Positions 1 to 11,370 of a stretch of DNA of 64,000 nucleotides are shown here, in pieces (positions within the stretch are counted from its first letter, which is position 1; each line of letters begins with the position of its first letter). Source of the DNA: Mycteria americana (Eukaryota; Chordata; Aves; Ciconiiformes; Ciconiidae); NCBI RefSeq assembly GCF_035582795.1, contig NC_134390.1:1088560-1152559 (forward strand), given 5' to 3'. The notes below the pieces were generated by a model, which saw only the letters and a program-made list of their open reading frames with translations, was not told where the DNA came from and did not search any database. The position numbers were made by a program, and so were the translations under genes.

Positions 1-2440
1 AGATCAGGGAGAAGGACGGTGGGAATTTATTGCTTCAACTATTTTGTATAGATGTGCCTGTTTTTTATGTAAAAACATGGGTAGTCAAAAAGACACCATG
101 CTGTTCGCCCTCATCTTTCTTCGCGGAATATTGTTGGCTGCGTTGCTAATGCTCATGCACTTTCCGATGCTGTTATCAGGGTAAAATATTAGCGATATTA
201 CGATACGCTGGGTTGCATAATTTCTCTTGCGTCTGTTTGTATAATGCTCCTCTCCCAGCAGGTGTAATTTTAAAACCCGGAGGCTCTTGCCTGGCTCTGT
301 GTGTGTGTCCAGGCATTGCTATGGATCAACTTTATCCTTTGCTGCCAGGAATAATTTTGGGGCGGTTTTGCAAAAGACCTCCTAGCAAAAGCTGTGGGGC
401 GGAGAAGTGGAACAGGAGGCTGTGGGGAGATGAGGTTGCGTTGACAAACTCTCCCTTTTTTGCAGCGGGGGAAGAACTGGGCTATATTATGGGGTTCCCC
501 CCCCTCCCCCTCAATAAAAGCTCTCCTGGCTTCTGGTAGATATTTGCTCGCCTGGATTTTGGGAAAGTCCCCTGAAGGACTCGGCTCTTCCCTACCAGAC
601 GAACCCGCTCCAGGGCTGGAAAACAAACTGGGGCTGGTGGAGGGGGATCGTGTAAATGGTGGCAAATGTCCCTGCTCAAGGTTGTTATCTTTAGGTGTCT
701 GGGTGTCTGGCTCAGCCAGCGAGTATTTACATAGGTATTGGCTCTGCAGATGACCTCTACAAATAACTGCTTGGAGGGAGGTGGATTAAGACAGAAGATG
801 GGGTATTGCCTGAATATTCTTGATTTTAAGCCATGCTTGTGGTAGATAGAAGCAGGTTTAAGACTGGGCTGATCTCCTGGAGGAGACGTTTGCACCAGGC
901 CAGAGATATTGCGGTGCAGATTGGGCTGGAATCCATCGCCTAAAGCAGCACCCTTCGCCCCTCCGCCCCCCCTCCTGCCCCCCCCCCCTACATTTCATGG
1001 GGTTATTGTCTTATTTGAGGGCACCAGGCTCTTCCTAACACCTTGTGCTCGCTTTCAAGCTCGCTGGTGTGCAACCGGAGCAGCCAAACAATAGAATTTG
1101 CAGACACAACTTGGAGCTTGCAACTATAGTTATCTATGCTAATTACAGGGTGTCTGACAGAAACATAATAAATGTAAAGGGAGAAGTATAGAAATATGTT
1201 TCTTCAGGCAGTGTACACTTCGCCTCTCTGGGTTCAGGCTTGTTTTCTTGCTCTTCTTTTAATTTACTTCTCTGGGAAATTTTTTTTTCCCCTTCTCTTG
1301 ACCTGCCTTGCATCTCACACCCAAAACCCAGCTAACCTGAAGAGCGGCGTGGAGAGGAGCTTTATTTTTGCCCCCTCCCCGGCTGCTGCAGACGAGCTGC
1401 TGTTTGTGAACATCTGCAGTAGGCTTCGTCTGGTGGAGACCTGAAATTTTGGAAAAGGAGACCATAACACACTTAAAGAAATTGTTCTGAGCTTTAATTG
1501 CACCTCGGAATTTATTGTCTATTAGCCGTACCTCCAAGACTGGAGAGACAGGAATTCTAAGCAACAAACAGAGGGGGGGGTGTGGGTGGGGGGGGGAAGC
1601 ACTTAAGCAGGTAAAAAACTCCTGCAGTGTCATTTTAAGCTGAATGCTGATTTTCTGTGCCTTAGCTATGCCTCCCATATCGGCTCAGATCGAAGTTTTC
1701 ACGTTGATATAAAGCGATGTGCGTGCAAGTTCCAGCGGTCGGTTGTTGTCCTGGGGAGCTTTTTCTATATGATAACTTTAAAGGAAGCCTGAATAAATAT
1801 GATTTTCAAGCAGGCAAAGAATTTAGCGGAGGGAGGAAGGCAAAGCCTATAGCCTGCAATCGCGCTGCTGCAAGATTCACGGCTGGTATTTGGCCTGAAA
1901 TTAAACTTTCCCCATATTTATTTACTTTAAGAGACAATCCTGGAATAAAAAGAGGCGTCTGGGGGATCAGGAAATATTTTGCAGCCTCTTCAGAGAGTCT
2001 GCTTTAGAGTCATTCAATCTATTGTGTACAATTTTTTTCCCTCTTCTTTTTTTTTTTTTTTAAGGAAAGGAGGGGTGAAGAAGGAACAAAAGAAAGAGAG
2101 AAAGAACTTGGGCAGGCAAAAGAGAAGAGGAAGGGAATGGAAAAGGACAAAGAAGGGGGGGGGAAAGGGAACTTTATTCCGGGCTAAGGCTGAAAATGCA
2201 GGCGGGGAGTGGGAGTTGGAGCTGGCGGGAGGGTTACTTTCGTTTCGCTTCTGGAGAGATACGAAGCCAGCACCGCCCTTCCCTGCTCCTCCAAAGCAGG
2301 GGCTGGAGGTGTGCAGCGGGGCCGGGGGGGGGCGGAGGGGGAAGGAGCAGCGAAAACACCGATTTCTTCTTTAATCCGAACTTGACAGTGTTAATTGAAC
2401 CGAGGGAAAGCGGGGGAATGCGGAGGGGTTTTTTTTTCCT
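1..2440. other. HOXC10-HOXC9 spacer, left part
   Basis: Unique, mostly AT-rich DNA with no credible gene. Open frames here are short and lack homeodomain or other recognisable domains. Homopolymer runs of T, G and C are scattered through it. The miR-196 hairpin that lies between HOXC10 and HOXC9 in other vertebrates was searched for by eye and is not here, so it probably lies left of the window. Confidence 0.6.
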
Positions 2441-2720
2441 CCCCCCCCCCTCCTCGAGGAGGCTCCGTTTGTCTGTCTGTCAAGGGGGGCGCGGTGCCCT
2501 GCTCATCCCCGGCCCCCCGGGCTGCCGCAGCCTCCCCGGGGCGGCCGGGACGCGGCGCCGGGGCTCTCCCCGCTGAGAGCTCCGGGCTCCGGCCTCGCAG
2601 CCTCGGGGTGCCCGGGCGGGCAGCCCCTCTGCGGGGGAAGGCGGCCGGTGGTACTGGGCCTGGAGCTGCGACAGGGAAAGGGGGATCCCCCCCCCGACCC
2701 CCCGCCAATTACTGGGGACG
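2440..2720. other. CpG-rich block upstream of HOXC9
   Basis: A short GC-rich, CpG-dense block within otherwise AT-rich spacer, about 4 kb upstream of the HOXC9 start codon. Such islands are normal in Hox clusters, where most of the locus is Polycomb-regulated. It could be a promoter of an alternative or antisense transcript; no transcript structure can be seen. Confidence 0.4.
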
Positions 2721-5590
2721 GCAGGCTGTCTTTTCCTTACCACCACTTTTGCGAGAAAAATAATAAAAAAAGATTAAAAAGCGAGGAAAAACCAAGAAAG
2801 CAGTGTCACCTCAGCAGGCAGGCTGTCCAATAGTTGTTTTTTCTTTTTTTTTTTTTTTTTTCCCCTCTCTCTTCTGTCTCTTTTTTTTTTTTTTTTTTAT
2901 TAGGGTTATTTTTTTGTCTCCGTTCCTTCCAATCAGGGGAGAATTTCTCAAAGCGAAACCAAAAGATTTGGAAGCGGGGAAAGAGCCTGGCTGCGCGCAC
3001 AGGGCAGGGAAGGGAAGGGATGCAGCTCGGGCTGAGCACACACAGCACTGGCAGGGAGCAGGGCGAACGTGGGAAGCATTTAGCTCCGAAAAGGTGTCAG
3101 AAGTCAACTGGGCAGGACAGTGCTCAGACAAAGGCTTGATTTTCTGTAACCTCCTAATTTGCGACTCGACTTTCTTTTATTTTTCTTTATAATTTTTTTT
3201 TTTTCCTCCGCCAGGGAAAAAAAAAAATATATAAATACTCATACAGCTTGTGGGCTGGTAGTGTTAGTTTTGCTCAATGCAATTAAGTTTCTTTCCCCTG
3301 CAGATTCAAAAGGGGAGGTGAGAGGGAAAGATATTAGTCTGCCTGGAAGGGATGTGATAGTTCACCATCATTTCAGAAGAGGTAATCTCCCATTAAACAA
3401 GTACCGAAGCTTTTGTGGAGGCATAGGAGTCTGGCTGGAGCGGGCAGAAAAGCTGCGAGATAACCTTGTAGCTGCTGAATTCAATAGCAAGGCGTGTTTT
3501 AATTCCAGTCTGGATATTTGCTTGGAGACACTGCTGCTGAAAAGAAGAATATTTCAGGATATTGCTTTATTCGCCCTGCATTCTGAGTGGACTTTATCCA
3601 CATAACTTTGCATTCATCCATGGGGATGGTTTCACGTCGAGATAAGCGTGAAAGGACAATATTTTATGGGGGTTCACCTCGTGTTAAATTTTATGGGGGT
3701 GCACATCGCCTTACGGGATTCTGCAGCAGGGAAAACGTTGTCTTAAGCCGTGTCTTTAGTCTTAAGCCGTGTCTTTAGTCTTAAGCCGTGTCTTTAGTTT
3801 GCTTTAAGGTGAAGTGTCTCCATCTCTGCTTTGTACTGCTTAATTCTCAGAGAGCAGCAGTCCCTGAATGAAAGGGGTTTGTGTTACAAACGCTATCTTA
3901 TTTTTTATTTAAGATCCCACGACAACGTGGGGAGCGAAGAATTCCGTGTGCTGCAGGTTTCCCTGCAAATAAAAGAAATCTTTGCCAGATACGTTTGCCT
4001 GTGTGTAACACCAACATACACCATCCACGACTAATTTAGTGACCTTGCCTGCTTGCAGTAAGGTTACAAAAACTGCTGCTACTTATTATAACTGCGTAGC
4101 TTTGGTAATTTCTGCTCGTTTTGCGGTTCGTCTGCGGTATGTTCTGACATTATCATTTTTTTTTTTCCTCTGGAAAACCTCCCCGCTGACTCTGCTTTTC
4201 AGTGCTTCTCTCCCTCTGCATGCTCAGTCCTTCCTTTCTCTCTCCCTCCTTCTCTCTCTGCCTCTTTTTTCTTTCTCCCTCTCCCCTTCTGCATATACGT
4301 CTGCAGACAACCCTCCTTTTGTAAGGATTCTCTTTAAAATCTTCCCCCAAAGTAGAAAAGCCAAGCTGCTTTTTCCCCTCCACATGTCACAGCCCACCAC
4401 ATTAGCAGCCCTGCAGAGTAAGTATTTTTAAAATGGGAATAGATAAAAGCATGATGAGTGTATATATATATATATATATTTTCTCGCGAACATAAAAATA
4501 ACCGTCATTGGAGACTGGTGATTGACAGATAAATTGGTCTCGATAAAGGCCAAAGAAGACGTTCTGCTCCTGCAGGAATATTTCCCTTTAAGGGCTCACA
4601 TAAAGCAGGGGACTTAAAACGGAATGAGGAATAAATTCTGTGGGGGAGCGAGTCGATGACTTTTCTCTTCGAATTTGCAAAATCCGGAGTCCCTTGGCAA
4701 ACACCCCCCATCATATTTTTATTTTAAAGCCTTCCCTATTTTTCGAGAGGGAAATCCTATTTCTACCAGCAGCGAGGGCAGCCTTGTGCTTTTTTTTTTT
4801 TTTTTTTTTTTCCTCGAGCCCTGTGAATTGAGGTGCAGGGTTTGATCCTGGCTCAGCTGAGGGGGTAAGTTTGGAGGGGCTGGGGGGGGGTCCTCCTAGC
4901 AGCATCACTCCTTCTTGCCTCTTTACCCCTGAATCTGCCTTCATCTGTCTCTTTTCTCCTCCTGCTCGCATTTCCCATGCAACTTACTGAGGGGAAAAAA
5001 AAAAAAAAAATAATTGAAGAGGTTTCTGCCGTGTCCGTCCGTGGGACTGGCACAGGCTGTCCCTAACGCCTGTCACTGGTGGACCCTGCACCACTGGAGA
5101 CCCCCTGCCCACCCCCCTTGCCCGCCTGCCTCTCCCGTGGAGGAACCCCCATCCCTTTCTGAGCCCCCACTTTTCCTTCTTCTGGCAAATTTGGACCATT
5201 TCCCCCCATTTTCCCCCCAGCCCTAGAAAACCCGAGGTGATGGAGAGCCCTGGAGAGCCCAGACAATCTATATTTGGGTGGGGGGGTCGGTTTCTAAAAA
5301 AAATCTTGAGAGGCTATTTTTGGTTAGGTATCTTATTTTTTTTTCTTCCAGAGAAATCGCCCAACTCCCTTCTTTCAGACTCCAATGGGCGTGAGCTTTT
5401 ACCTACCTGTCTTTCCTTACAAAGGAAAGGTTATTCTCTCAAAATGCAGGCAGGCTATCACCGATTTTTTAACGCTCCCAACTTCTTCAATCGATTTGGT
5501 GCAAAAAGAAAAGTTTCCAGGCGTTAACAAAAAAAGACAAAAATAAGAACAAGCATGTGCCCAACACACATTGTTGCTTCCTCCTGATAC
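2721..5590. other. HOXC10-HOXC9 spacer, middle part
   Basis: No gene seen. It holds poly-T runs near 2840-2900 and 4791-4812, a CT-rich stretch near 4217-4290, a TA repeat at 4460-4479, and a three-copy 19-bp tandem repeat at 3741-3797. The rest is unique sequence of unknown function. Confidence 0.5.
3741..3797 (+). repeat. 19-bp tandem repeat, 3 perfect copies
   Basis: Unit TCTTAAGCCGTGTCTTTAG occurs three times head to tail without a mismatch (3741-3759, 3760-3778, 3779-3797). Identity between copies suggests recent duplication or collapse/expansion in assembly. Confidence 0.95.
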
Positions 5591-5599
5591 GCAAAAGCT

Positions 5600-5760
5600 C
5601 TCCCATCCTCAGCTATACAGCTGAAACCCAGTCCTACGGTTTTATTTAATGAACGACACATTTATGAACAATCAAATGATCCTCGTAAAAATTTTATTGA
5701 AGGACATAAAAACATCCACGACTACTTGCCGAATAATGCAGCCTTTCACTGCAAAAGCTC
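5600..5760. promoter_or_regulatory. Candidate regulatory block upstream of HOXC9
   Basis: AT-rich unique stretch about 0.9 kb upstream of HOXC9. It contains TTTATGA, CTCGTAAAA and TTTTATTG within about 50 bp, which are the sequence types bound by posterior HOX (group 9-13) and CDX proteins. Function is inferred from motif density and position only. Confidence 0.35.
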
Positions 5761-6400
5761 AGTCTTTCTCTTTTTTTTTTTTTTGGGGGGGGGGGGTCTG
5801 ATGGTATTATTATTTCCCCCTCCTCTTTGCAAAGATGCTCCTCGTACTATATATATATATATACTTATTTTTTTTCCCCTCCTGAAGACACTTATTTCTT
5901 AAAGCAGGACTAGATGTGCCTGTGCCCCACAGATTTCTCAGCTGCTGAGCAGCCTGACGATGAGACAGCGCTGCAAAAGATGACAAAAGCCCCCTTTGCT
6001 TTTAGGTTAAAAGCTTCTCCCCCCCCCCCCCCCAAGCTCCTTTCTCCAAGTGGGGAGCCCACCTCCACCGCACTTCTCCCCTCTCCCCTTCCCACCCATA
6101 TTCAATTTAATGTATCCATTAGAGGCTAGAAGCTGCAGAAGCAAAGGACAGAGACAAATTACGTCAAGAAATAGTTCCTGGACTACCTTCCACAATTACC
6201 TTCCACCTTCCTCAGCACCAGGGCAAATCTCCCCCCAGCCCGAGGGCAGAGCATCCCCCGGCTGGGGACCGGCCGAGCCTCCCTCCTCCCCATCCCCGCC
6301 CCATCGCCATCAGTTTTAGGAAAAGCCGGGTGGCGTTATTAAAAAAAAAAAAAAAAAAAAAAAAAGAGAGAGAGGGGAAAAAAAAAAAAAAAAGACCTGC
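5761..6400. other. Low-complexity stretch before the HOXC9 promoter
   Basis: Poly-T/poly-G run near 5770-5797, a TA repeat near 5850, a C run near 6019-6033, and a long A-rich tract at 6340-6394. No gene seen. Confidence 0.6.
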
Positions 6401-6573
6401 GGATTGATCCACGCTATATTTTTGGGTAAATACAATCACGTGAGGGCGGGCAGCCAATGGCACACTGGGAAAGGCTGAAAAAATAATTACCTGCCCTGAT
6501 TGTTCTATGAGAAGATAAAAAGTACACATACAGTTCATACAATAATCTTATGAATGTAAAAGAGGGGGGAACC
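6401..6573 (+). promoter_or_regulatory. HOXC9: HOXC9 proximal promoter and 5' leader
   Basis: Directly upstream of the HOXC9 start codon there is a perfect E-box CACGTG (6437-6442), a CCAAT box (6454-6458) and an AT-rich GATAAAA segment near 6513. These fit a core promoter with a short leader. An in-frame upstream ATG at 6550 would add eight residues. The conserved vertebrate start (MSA-GPISNYY) is at 6574, so the upstream ATG is treated as leader. Confidence 0.6.
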
Positions 6574-7111
6574 ATGTCGGCTTCTGGCCCCATAAGCAAC
6601 TACTATGTTGACTCCTTGATAAGCCACGAAAACGAAGAGCTCTTGGCCTCCAGGTTCCCCAGCACTGCCTCCCACCCGGCTGCTGCCCGACCGTCAGGAT
6701 TAGTCCCGGACTGTGCCGACTTTCCGTCCTGCAGTTTCGCCCCCAAGCCGGCCGTTTTCACCACCTCCTGGGCTCCCGTCCACTCCCAATCCTCCGTGGG
6801 CTACCACCCCTACGCTCCCCAGGCACCCGTGGGGGCCGAGCCCAGGTACATGCGGACTTGGCTGGAGCCCCTCGCCGGGGCCGTCTCCTTCCCGGCCTTC
6901 GCCCCCGGTGCTCGCCCCTACGGCCTGAAGCCCGACGCCTTCCCCGGGCGCCGGGCGGAGTGCGGCCCCGCCGACGGCCGCGGCTACGCGGACTACATGT
7001 ACGCGGCTCCGGGGGAGCTGAGAGACAGAGCAGCGCAGACAATTCCTTCCCCGGAGTCCGAAGCCATCGCTTCCAGCAAACACAAAGAAGAAAAGCACGA
7101 ATTAGACCCTA
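6574..7111 (+). CDS. HOXC9: HOXC9 exon 1 (N-terminal region)
   Basis: Encodes the first 179 residues of HOXC9 and one base of codon 180. The product is a nuclear homeodomain transcription factor for thoracic and lumbar patterning, limb position and motor-neuron column identity. The N-terminus GPISNYYVDSLISHENEELL and the later TWLEPLAGAVSFP and LKPDAFPGRR segments are the Hox9 activation-domain signature. The HOXC9-type spelling (FPSCSFAPKPAVF) separates it from the HOXA9, B9 and D9 paralogues. The exon ends at the donor GTAAGT (7112), phase 1. The open frame runs on into the intron to 7182, but that part has no homology to the family. Base composition is GC-rich and CpG-rich. The ATG at 6574 is chosen because family members start MSA(S/T)GPISNYY. 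Confidence 0.97.
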
Positions 7112-9040
7112 GTAAGTCGAAGTCATTCTTGTTTACGACCGGGGAGGCATTACGGCTTCCAGGACCCTACTCAATAAAATGAAATTACCTTAGAGAGCCC
7201 GACCCTAAAACTCCAGATACGCAGGAAGATCTGGGGGTTTGAGCGAGTCCGCCTAGCAGAGCCGGAGAGCGAATATCTGTACTTTGTTTTGGGCTCTTTA
7301 GTCTTTTTTTTTTTTTTTTTTTTTGCAAGGGGAGCGGGGGGCGGGGGGGGCTGTTGGCTGCTTTGATCAAATATTCATCACCTTCCACCGGGGGGAATTA
7401 AAAAAAAAATACAACCCATGGAGAAGGAGAGTGCGTGTGTGAGAGGGGGCGAGAGGGGGGTAGGCAGAGGGAGAAGCCTCTTTGCTTTCAAATACTTCCA
7501 CTTTCAAAGAACAAGGAAGAGTTGTAGCTGGCTGGAAGTGGACGTATTGCTGTGGGATTTTGGGGGGGGGGGAGAGGGGAAAGGAATATCTCTGGATAAA
7601 TGCAGAGGTGTCTCTTTCTTTTAAAAATCAATAAAAGCTCCCCCGGTGCAATTATTCATAAAATGCTCCAACACGTGGGAATAAATGAAAAGGTGGGTGC
7701 CCTGGCCGGGGGGCCGGGGGGTGGGTGGGTGTGTAGGGGAGCAGCAAGGAGGAAAATTGGAATTGTAAAGGCATAAACGAAGTGTGTGGAGGTAGCTGAG
7801 GGCAAAAGGCAGCGAGCGCAGGACATTGGACCATACACTTGAAGAAACATCTTCTGCAGCCCAAGTGAGAGAGGGAAGGGGGGGAGAAACCTCAAAAAAA
7901 CCCAACCCAGCCATCAGGAAACCTTGAACATTGTAGGGGAGGGAGGCAGGTAACCGCCACCATCACCCTCGCCTCCAGCCTGCAGCGCAGGGGAGCCTGG
8001 CCCCCAGCTCTGCAGAGGGGACCAGCTCCTGGGGGGTGCAGGCAGGAGGTCAGCTCAGCTCCCGGGATTCCAAAAAAAAAAAAAAACCAACCCCAAAACA
8101 ACCCCCTAAAACCCAACCCCTCCTCGCCAAACCCTCCCGGAGAGGAGCTCAGCATCGGCCGGGGATGATGCAGGGGCACCCGCCGGGTCCCGCCCGCCCC
8201 CGCAGCCGCTCGGCCGTGCCCCGGGGTTCGGTGGGACCCCCCTGGCCTAAGATGGGGGTGATTTCCGAGCGATAAAGCTGGGTGTCAGCAGATGGGAGCA
8301 CCTCGGTGCCTCGGTATCTCCCTCTCTATCTGGAAAGGCGCTCACACCTCTATTTATGACAGGCGGGCTGGTGCCAGGCACCCTCGTGATAAAAATAAGT
8401 CGAGGAATCAGGGGGTGAAAGTCTCCCTTTGCTGGCAGGCAGCTGCCTAAAACGGGCAGGGGGGGGAAAAACCTTCTCCCAAGGAAGGGAGCCATGGGTT
8501 TGCTCCCCTGACCAAGCGTGGAAGGTCCTTTAGACTGGGGGGGGGGTGTGTGTGAAAAAAAAAAAAAGCCAATTTCTGGGAGCCAGTGGGACATCTCGCG
8601 TGTCATCCTTAAGATATTAAAAAAACAAACTGGGCTTTCCAGGTCTGGGAAAGCTTCTAGGGAAAGTGTTGGAGAGCTGAGGTTGTAAAAAGAGTTTATG
8701 GGCCTATGAAATGGTGGGAATTTTGACTTTTTATGACTATGTTCTTAGATTACTGCTAGTAGCAGTCATGTGGATAATTATTATTTTAAACCCATTGCTA
8801 CAGTTTTATTTACTGAAACTTTTATGTGAGAACAGCAGCAAAAGAAAAGGAAATGACCCCTCCAAAATAAACAGATTAAACTCTTCTGAAGGTCACTTAA
8901 AATATTTAGGTAAGATCTGCTAATTAAACAGGTTTCTTTCTATAGATACACCAGGGCGTGGAGGGGGGGAGGGAAGAAAGGCCAGCTGTATACACTGATT
9001 TTTTTTTCCCCCCCAAAAATATAAAAATCTTCTTTCTCAG
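7112..9040 (+). other. HOXC9: HOXC9 intron
   Basis: GT-AG intron of 1,929 bp between donor GTAAGT and acceptor TTTCTCAG. It holds homopolymers (poly-T near 7301-7324, G runs, poly-A near 8072) and CpG-rich sequence near 8110-8250. A unique AT-rich stretch (about 8690-8930) with repeated TTTATG motifs may be regulatory. No other gene seen. Confidence 0.9.
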
Positions 9041-9285
9041 ACAATCCCGTCGCAAATTGGATTCATGCGCGCTCCACGAGGAAGAAAAGATGTCCTTACA
9101 CAAAGTATCAGACCCTGGAACTGGAAAAAGAGTTTTTATTCAATATGTACCTTACACGGGACCGGAGGTACGAAGTAGCCAGAGTCCTTAATCTCACTGA
9201 ACGCCAAGTCAAAATCTGGTTTCAGAACAGGCGAATGAAAATGAAGAAAATGAATAAAGAAAAAACCGATAAAGAACAGCAATAA
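9041..9285 (+). CDS. HOXC9: HOXC9 exon 2 (homeodomain)
   Basis: Completes HOXC9 to 260 aa, the length of the human protein, after joining the phase-1 intron. The exon opens with the Hox9 linker [11 protein letters not shown], whose ANW tryptophan (W186) is the group-9 substitute for the YPWM PBX-contact motif. The homeodomain follows at residues 192-251 ([20 protein letters not shown] onward). Recognition helix 3 carries the invariant KIWFQNRR with Gln50, Asn51 and Arg53, and is followed by [36 protein letters not shown] with [17 protein letters not shown] is diagnostic of group 9. The stop is TAA at 9283-9285. No missing residue or frameshift is seen. Confidence 0.98.
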
Positions 9286-9975
9286 AGTTGGCAAAGTCCA
9301 GTCAATGAGAAACGAGGGTGGAGAGAAAAAAAAAAAAAAAAAAAGGAAAAAAAAAGAAAAAAAAAAGAGGCTGTTTTTGGGGGTTGAAATGTTTCTGACT
9401 TTGAATGTGCGGATGAATGTTTAGCATTATAGGCAAACACAGCAAGCGTTTTGGGACACGAGTCTTTTCTAAAATGCAACTAAATAAAAGAAAGATGTTG
9501 GGGGGGGTTGTTTTCTCTTCCTTTCTTCTTCCTTGTTTTTTGTTTTGTCCTCCTCAGAAAACAAACACAAGAAGTACTTGAATTTTTTTTTTTTTTTAGT
9601 ATTTTATTTCATAAATTAAACTTATCCAGTATTTTTATTTTTTAATTCCGCGAGCTCGTGAGTGAATATTTTGTACAAAAGAGAGGAAAAAGAGAAAAAA
9701 AAAAAAAAAGACTGAAGGGAATATGGCTCAATGATGTTCTGTCATGGTGTTGAACGTTTCTGCTGTACTTATTTGTGTATTTTATTCTCGTCTCAGAACC
9801 GTTCTGTAATATTGTTCTGTTCGCTATTGTAGAGCAGCTCTATGTAAATATACCTACCGTCACGGGAAAAAAAACAAACAAAAAAAAACAAAAAAAAAGA
9901 AAGAAAAAAAATCAGTATGTAGGTGTCTTTTTATTTAAAGCCCTTTGCAGAGGAGCAGCCCCGGGGCTTTGCCAG

Positions 9976-10017
9976 CCGGGGCCGGGGCCGGGGCCGGGGC
10001 CGGTGCCGGTGCCTGTG
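9976..10017 (+). repeat. CCGGGG hexanucleotide repeat
   Basis: Four perfect CCGGGG (=GGGGCC) units at 9976-9999, then two CCGGTG units and one CCTGTG unit. The G-rich strand can form a G-quadruplex. It lies in the inferred HOXC9 3'UTR. Confidence 0.9.
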
Positions 10018-10110
10018 CCTCGGCGGGGCGGCCCCGAGCATCCCCCGCAGCCGGAGGAGAGCGGAGCTTTCTGCTTCCTTCCCCAGCACTTTTCTATTTC
10101 AGTCTACCAT

Positions 10111-10116
10111 AATAAA
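10111..10116 (+). terminator. HOXC9: Candidate HOXC9 polyadenylation signal
   Basis: Canonical AATAAA about 830 bp past the stop codon. The alternative signal is at 9483-9488. Confidence 0.45.
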
Positions 10117-10135
10117 AAGGCGCTGAGGTAAGGGT

Positions 10136-11274
10136 TATATGTGCCATCAATTTTTAGATGGGGATAATTAATTGTACTAATTTATGACCCCAGGCAATCG
10201 AAGGAGATGTTAAAAAGACTAAATATGGATGCTGGGAATAGAGGAGCTGGCAAAGGCATCCGCTCGCTGCCATCCGCTCAGGGGGAGCTTTGCCTTATCG
10301 ATGGGTCGCCAAGCCTTGGAGGGTTGCTGGAAGTGCTGCTGCTGGCAAGACAGCCCAGGAGAAGGCGAGAAAATGAATGTGGAGAAGGGCTGGGGGGAGA
10401 GAAGGAGCAGGGGAAGAAAGAAATACATGTCTGGTGGCCAGGCGGCAGCCTGCAAATTTTCGGGCGAAAAGGCAAAAAAAAAAAAAAAAAATCAGAACAC
10501 CCCCCCCCCCCTCCTTCGCCCTAGACGGGGGAGATTAAGGCAAAAATAAGGGGGGAAATAAAGGGTTGTTGGCTGCGGAAAGGTCAAACCCCTCCGTCCT
10601 GCCAGGAGAGATGGGGCTGGTGCTGCGGTGGCTTGTGCAGAGGCGAGAAAACCCGCTGCCCACAGCGCCTGGAGCCGGGATTTATCAACGGCTCCTTCCC
10701 TGGGCGCTTTCCAGGCTGCTGAATGAGAAACGAGAGGCAGGAGATTGTATAAAAAACGAGCAGCGAGGGATGTTTAATCATAAAAACTTGTTATAGGTCC
10801 CTTTCTTTAATGAAATGAGTGGAGCAGCGTTTTAATCTTTCTAATCAGAACCAGATCAGGCGAGCGAGATACGTTTGTCGCCCTCGTCCCAGTTCCTCCG
10901 AAATAAAAAAATCTGGAAGCGATTACTTCTGCTGATCTCATAAAATATTGCTCTTTAATATTTCTCGCTGAAGCATTTGGAGGTTTCTTTTCCTTCCCCT
11001 GATTTGTGTCCTCGCTTTTAAAGCGGGGTCTATTTTTGTCACCGGAGGGGGACAGGCGCACGGCGGTCTATCAGCGGAGACATCCCTGGAGCAGGGGAAG
11101 CTAAAAAGCCCTTTTACAATCCCAGTTTTGTGCTAGGTCTGTTTGGAAAAACCTTAACGAGCGCAGTGAAATGGTCAGGTTAGAAAACATTTTAGCAGAG
11201 CGAAAGATTTATGGACCAAAAAAAAAAAAAAAAGAAGAAGAAGGAGGAAATCTTTCCACCTAAGCCATGTCAAT

Positions 11275-11275
<1 letters not shown>
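10136..11275. other. HOXC9-HOXC8 spacer, left part
   Basis: Unique sequence with short poly-A and C runs (near 10472, 10501, 11218). The stretch 10780-11200 is AT-rich and non-repetitive and may contain regulatory DNA. No gene seen. Confidence 0.5.
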
Positions 11276-11276
<1 letters not shown>

Positions 11277-11314
<38 letters not shown>

Positions 11315-11370
11315 TACTACTACTATTACTATTACTATTATTATTATTATTATTACTATTATTATTATTT
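11277..11370 (+). repeat. (ATT)n trinucleotide microsatellite with ACT interruptions
   Basis: About 30 trinucleotide units of ATT with a central block of ACT variants. Confidence 0.95.

Larger units (their letters stand above)
9286..10135 (+). other. HOXC9: HOXC9 3'UTR (inferred extent)
   Basis: A-rich and T-rich sequence follows the stop, then a unique, conserved-looking block near 9720-9870. The end is placed after the AATAAA at 10111. An earlier AATAAA at 9483 could give a shorter UTR. The 3' part contains the CCGGGG hexanucleotide repeat. The extent is inferred from polyadenylation signals only. Confidence 0.5.

Noticed and set aside
1-6500. Expected miR-196 hairpin between HOXC10 and HOXC9
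   Set aside because: No TAGGTAGTTT core was found in this part on reading the sequence; it probably lies beyond the left edge.
6550-6573. Upstream in-frame ATG of HOXC9
   Set aside because: It would add MNVKEGGT, which other HOXC9 proteins lack; the family start at 6574 is preferred.
7112-7182. Read-through of HOXC9 exon 1 into the intron
   Set aside because: The frame continues 23 codons past a consensus GTAAGT donor without homology; normal splicing explains the known protein.
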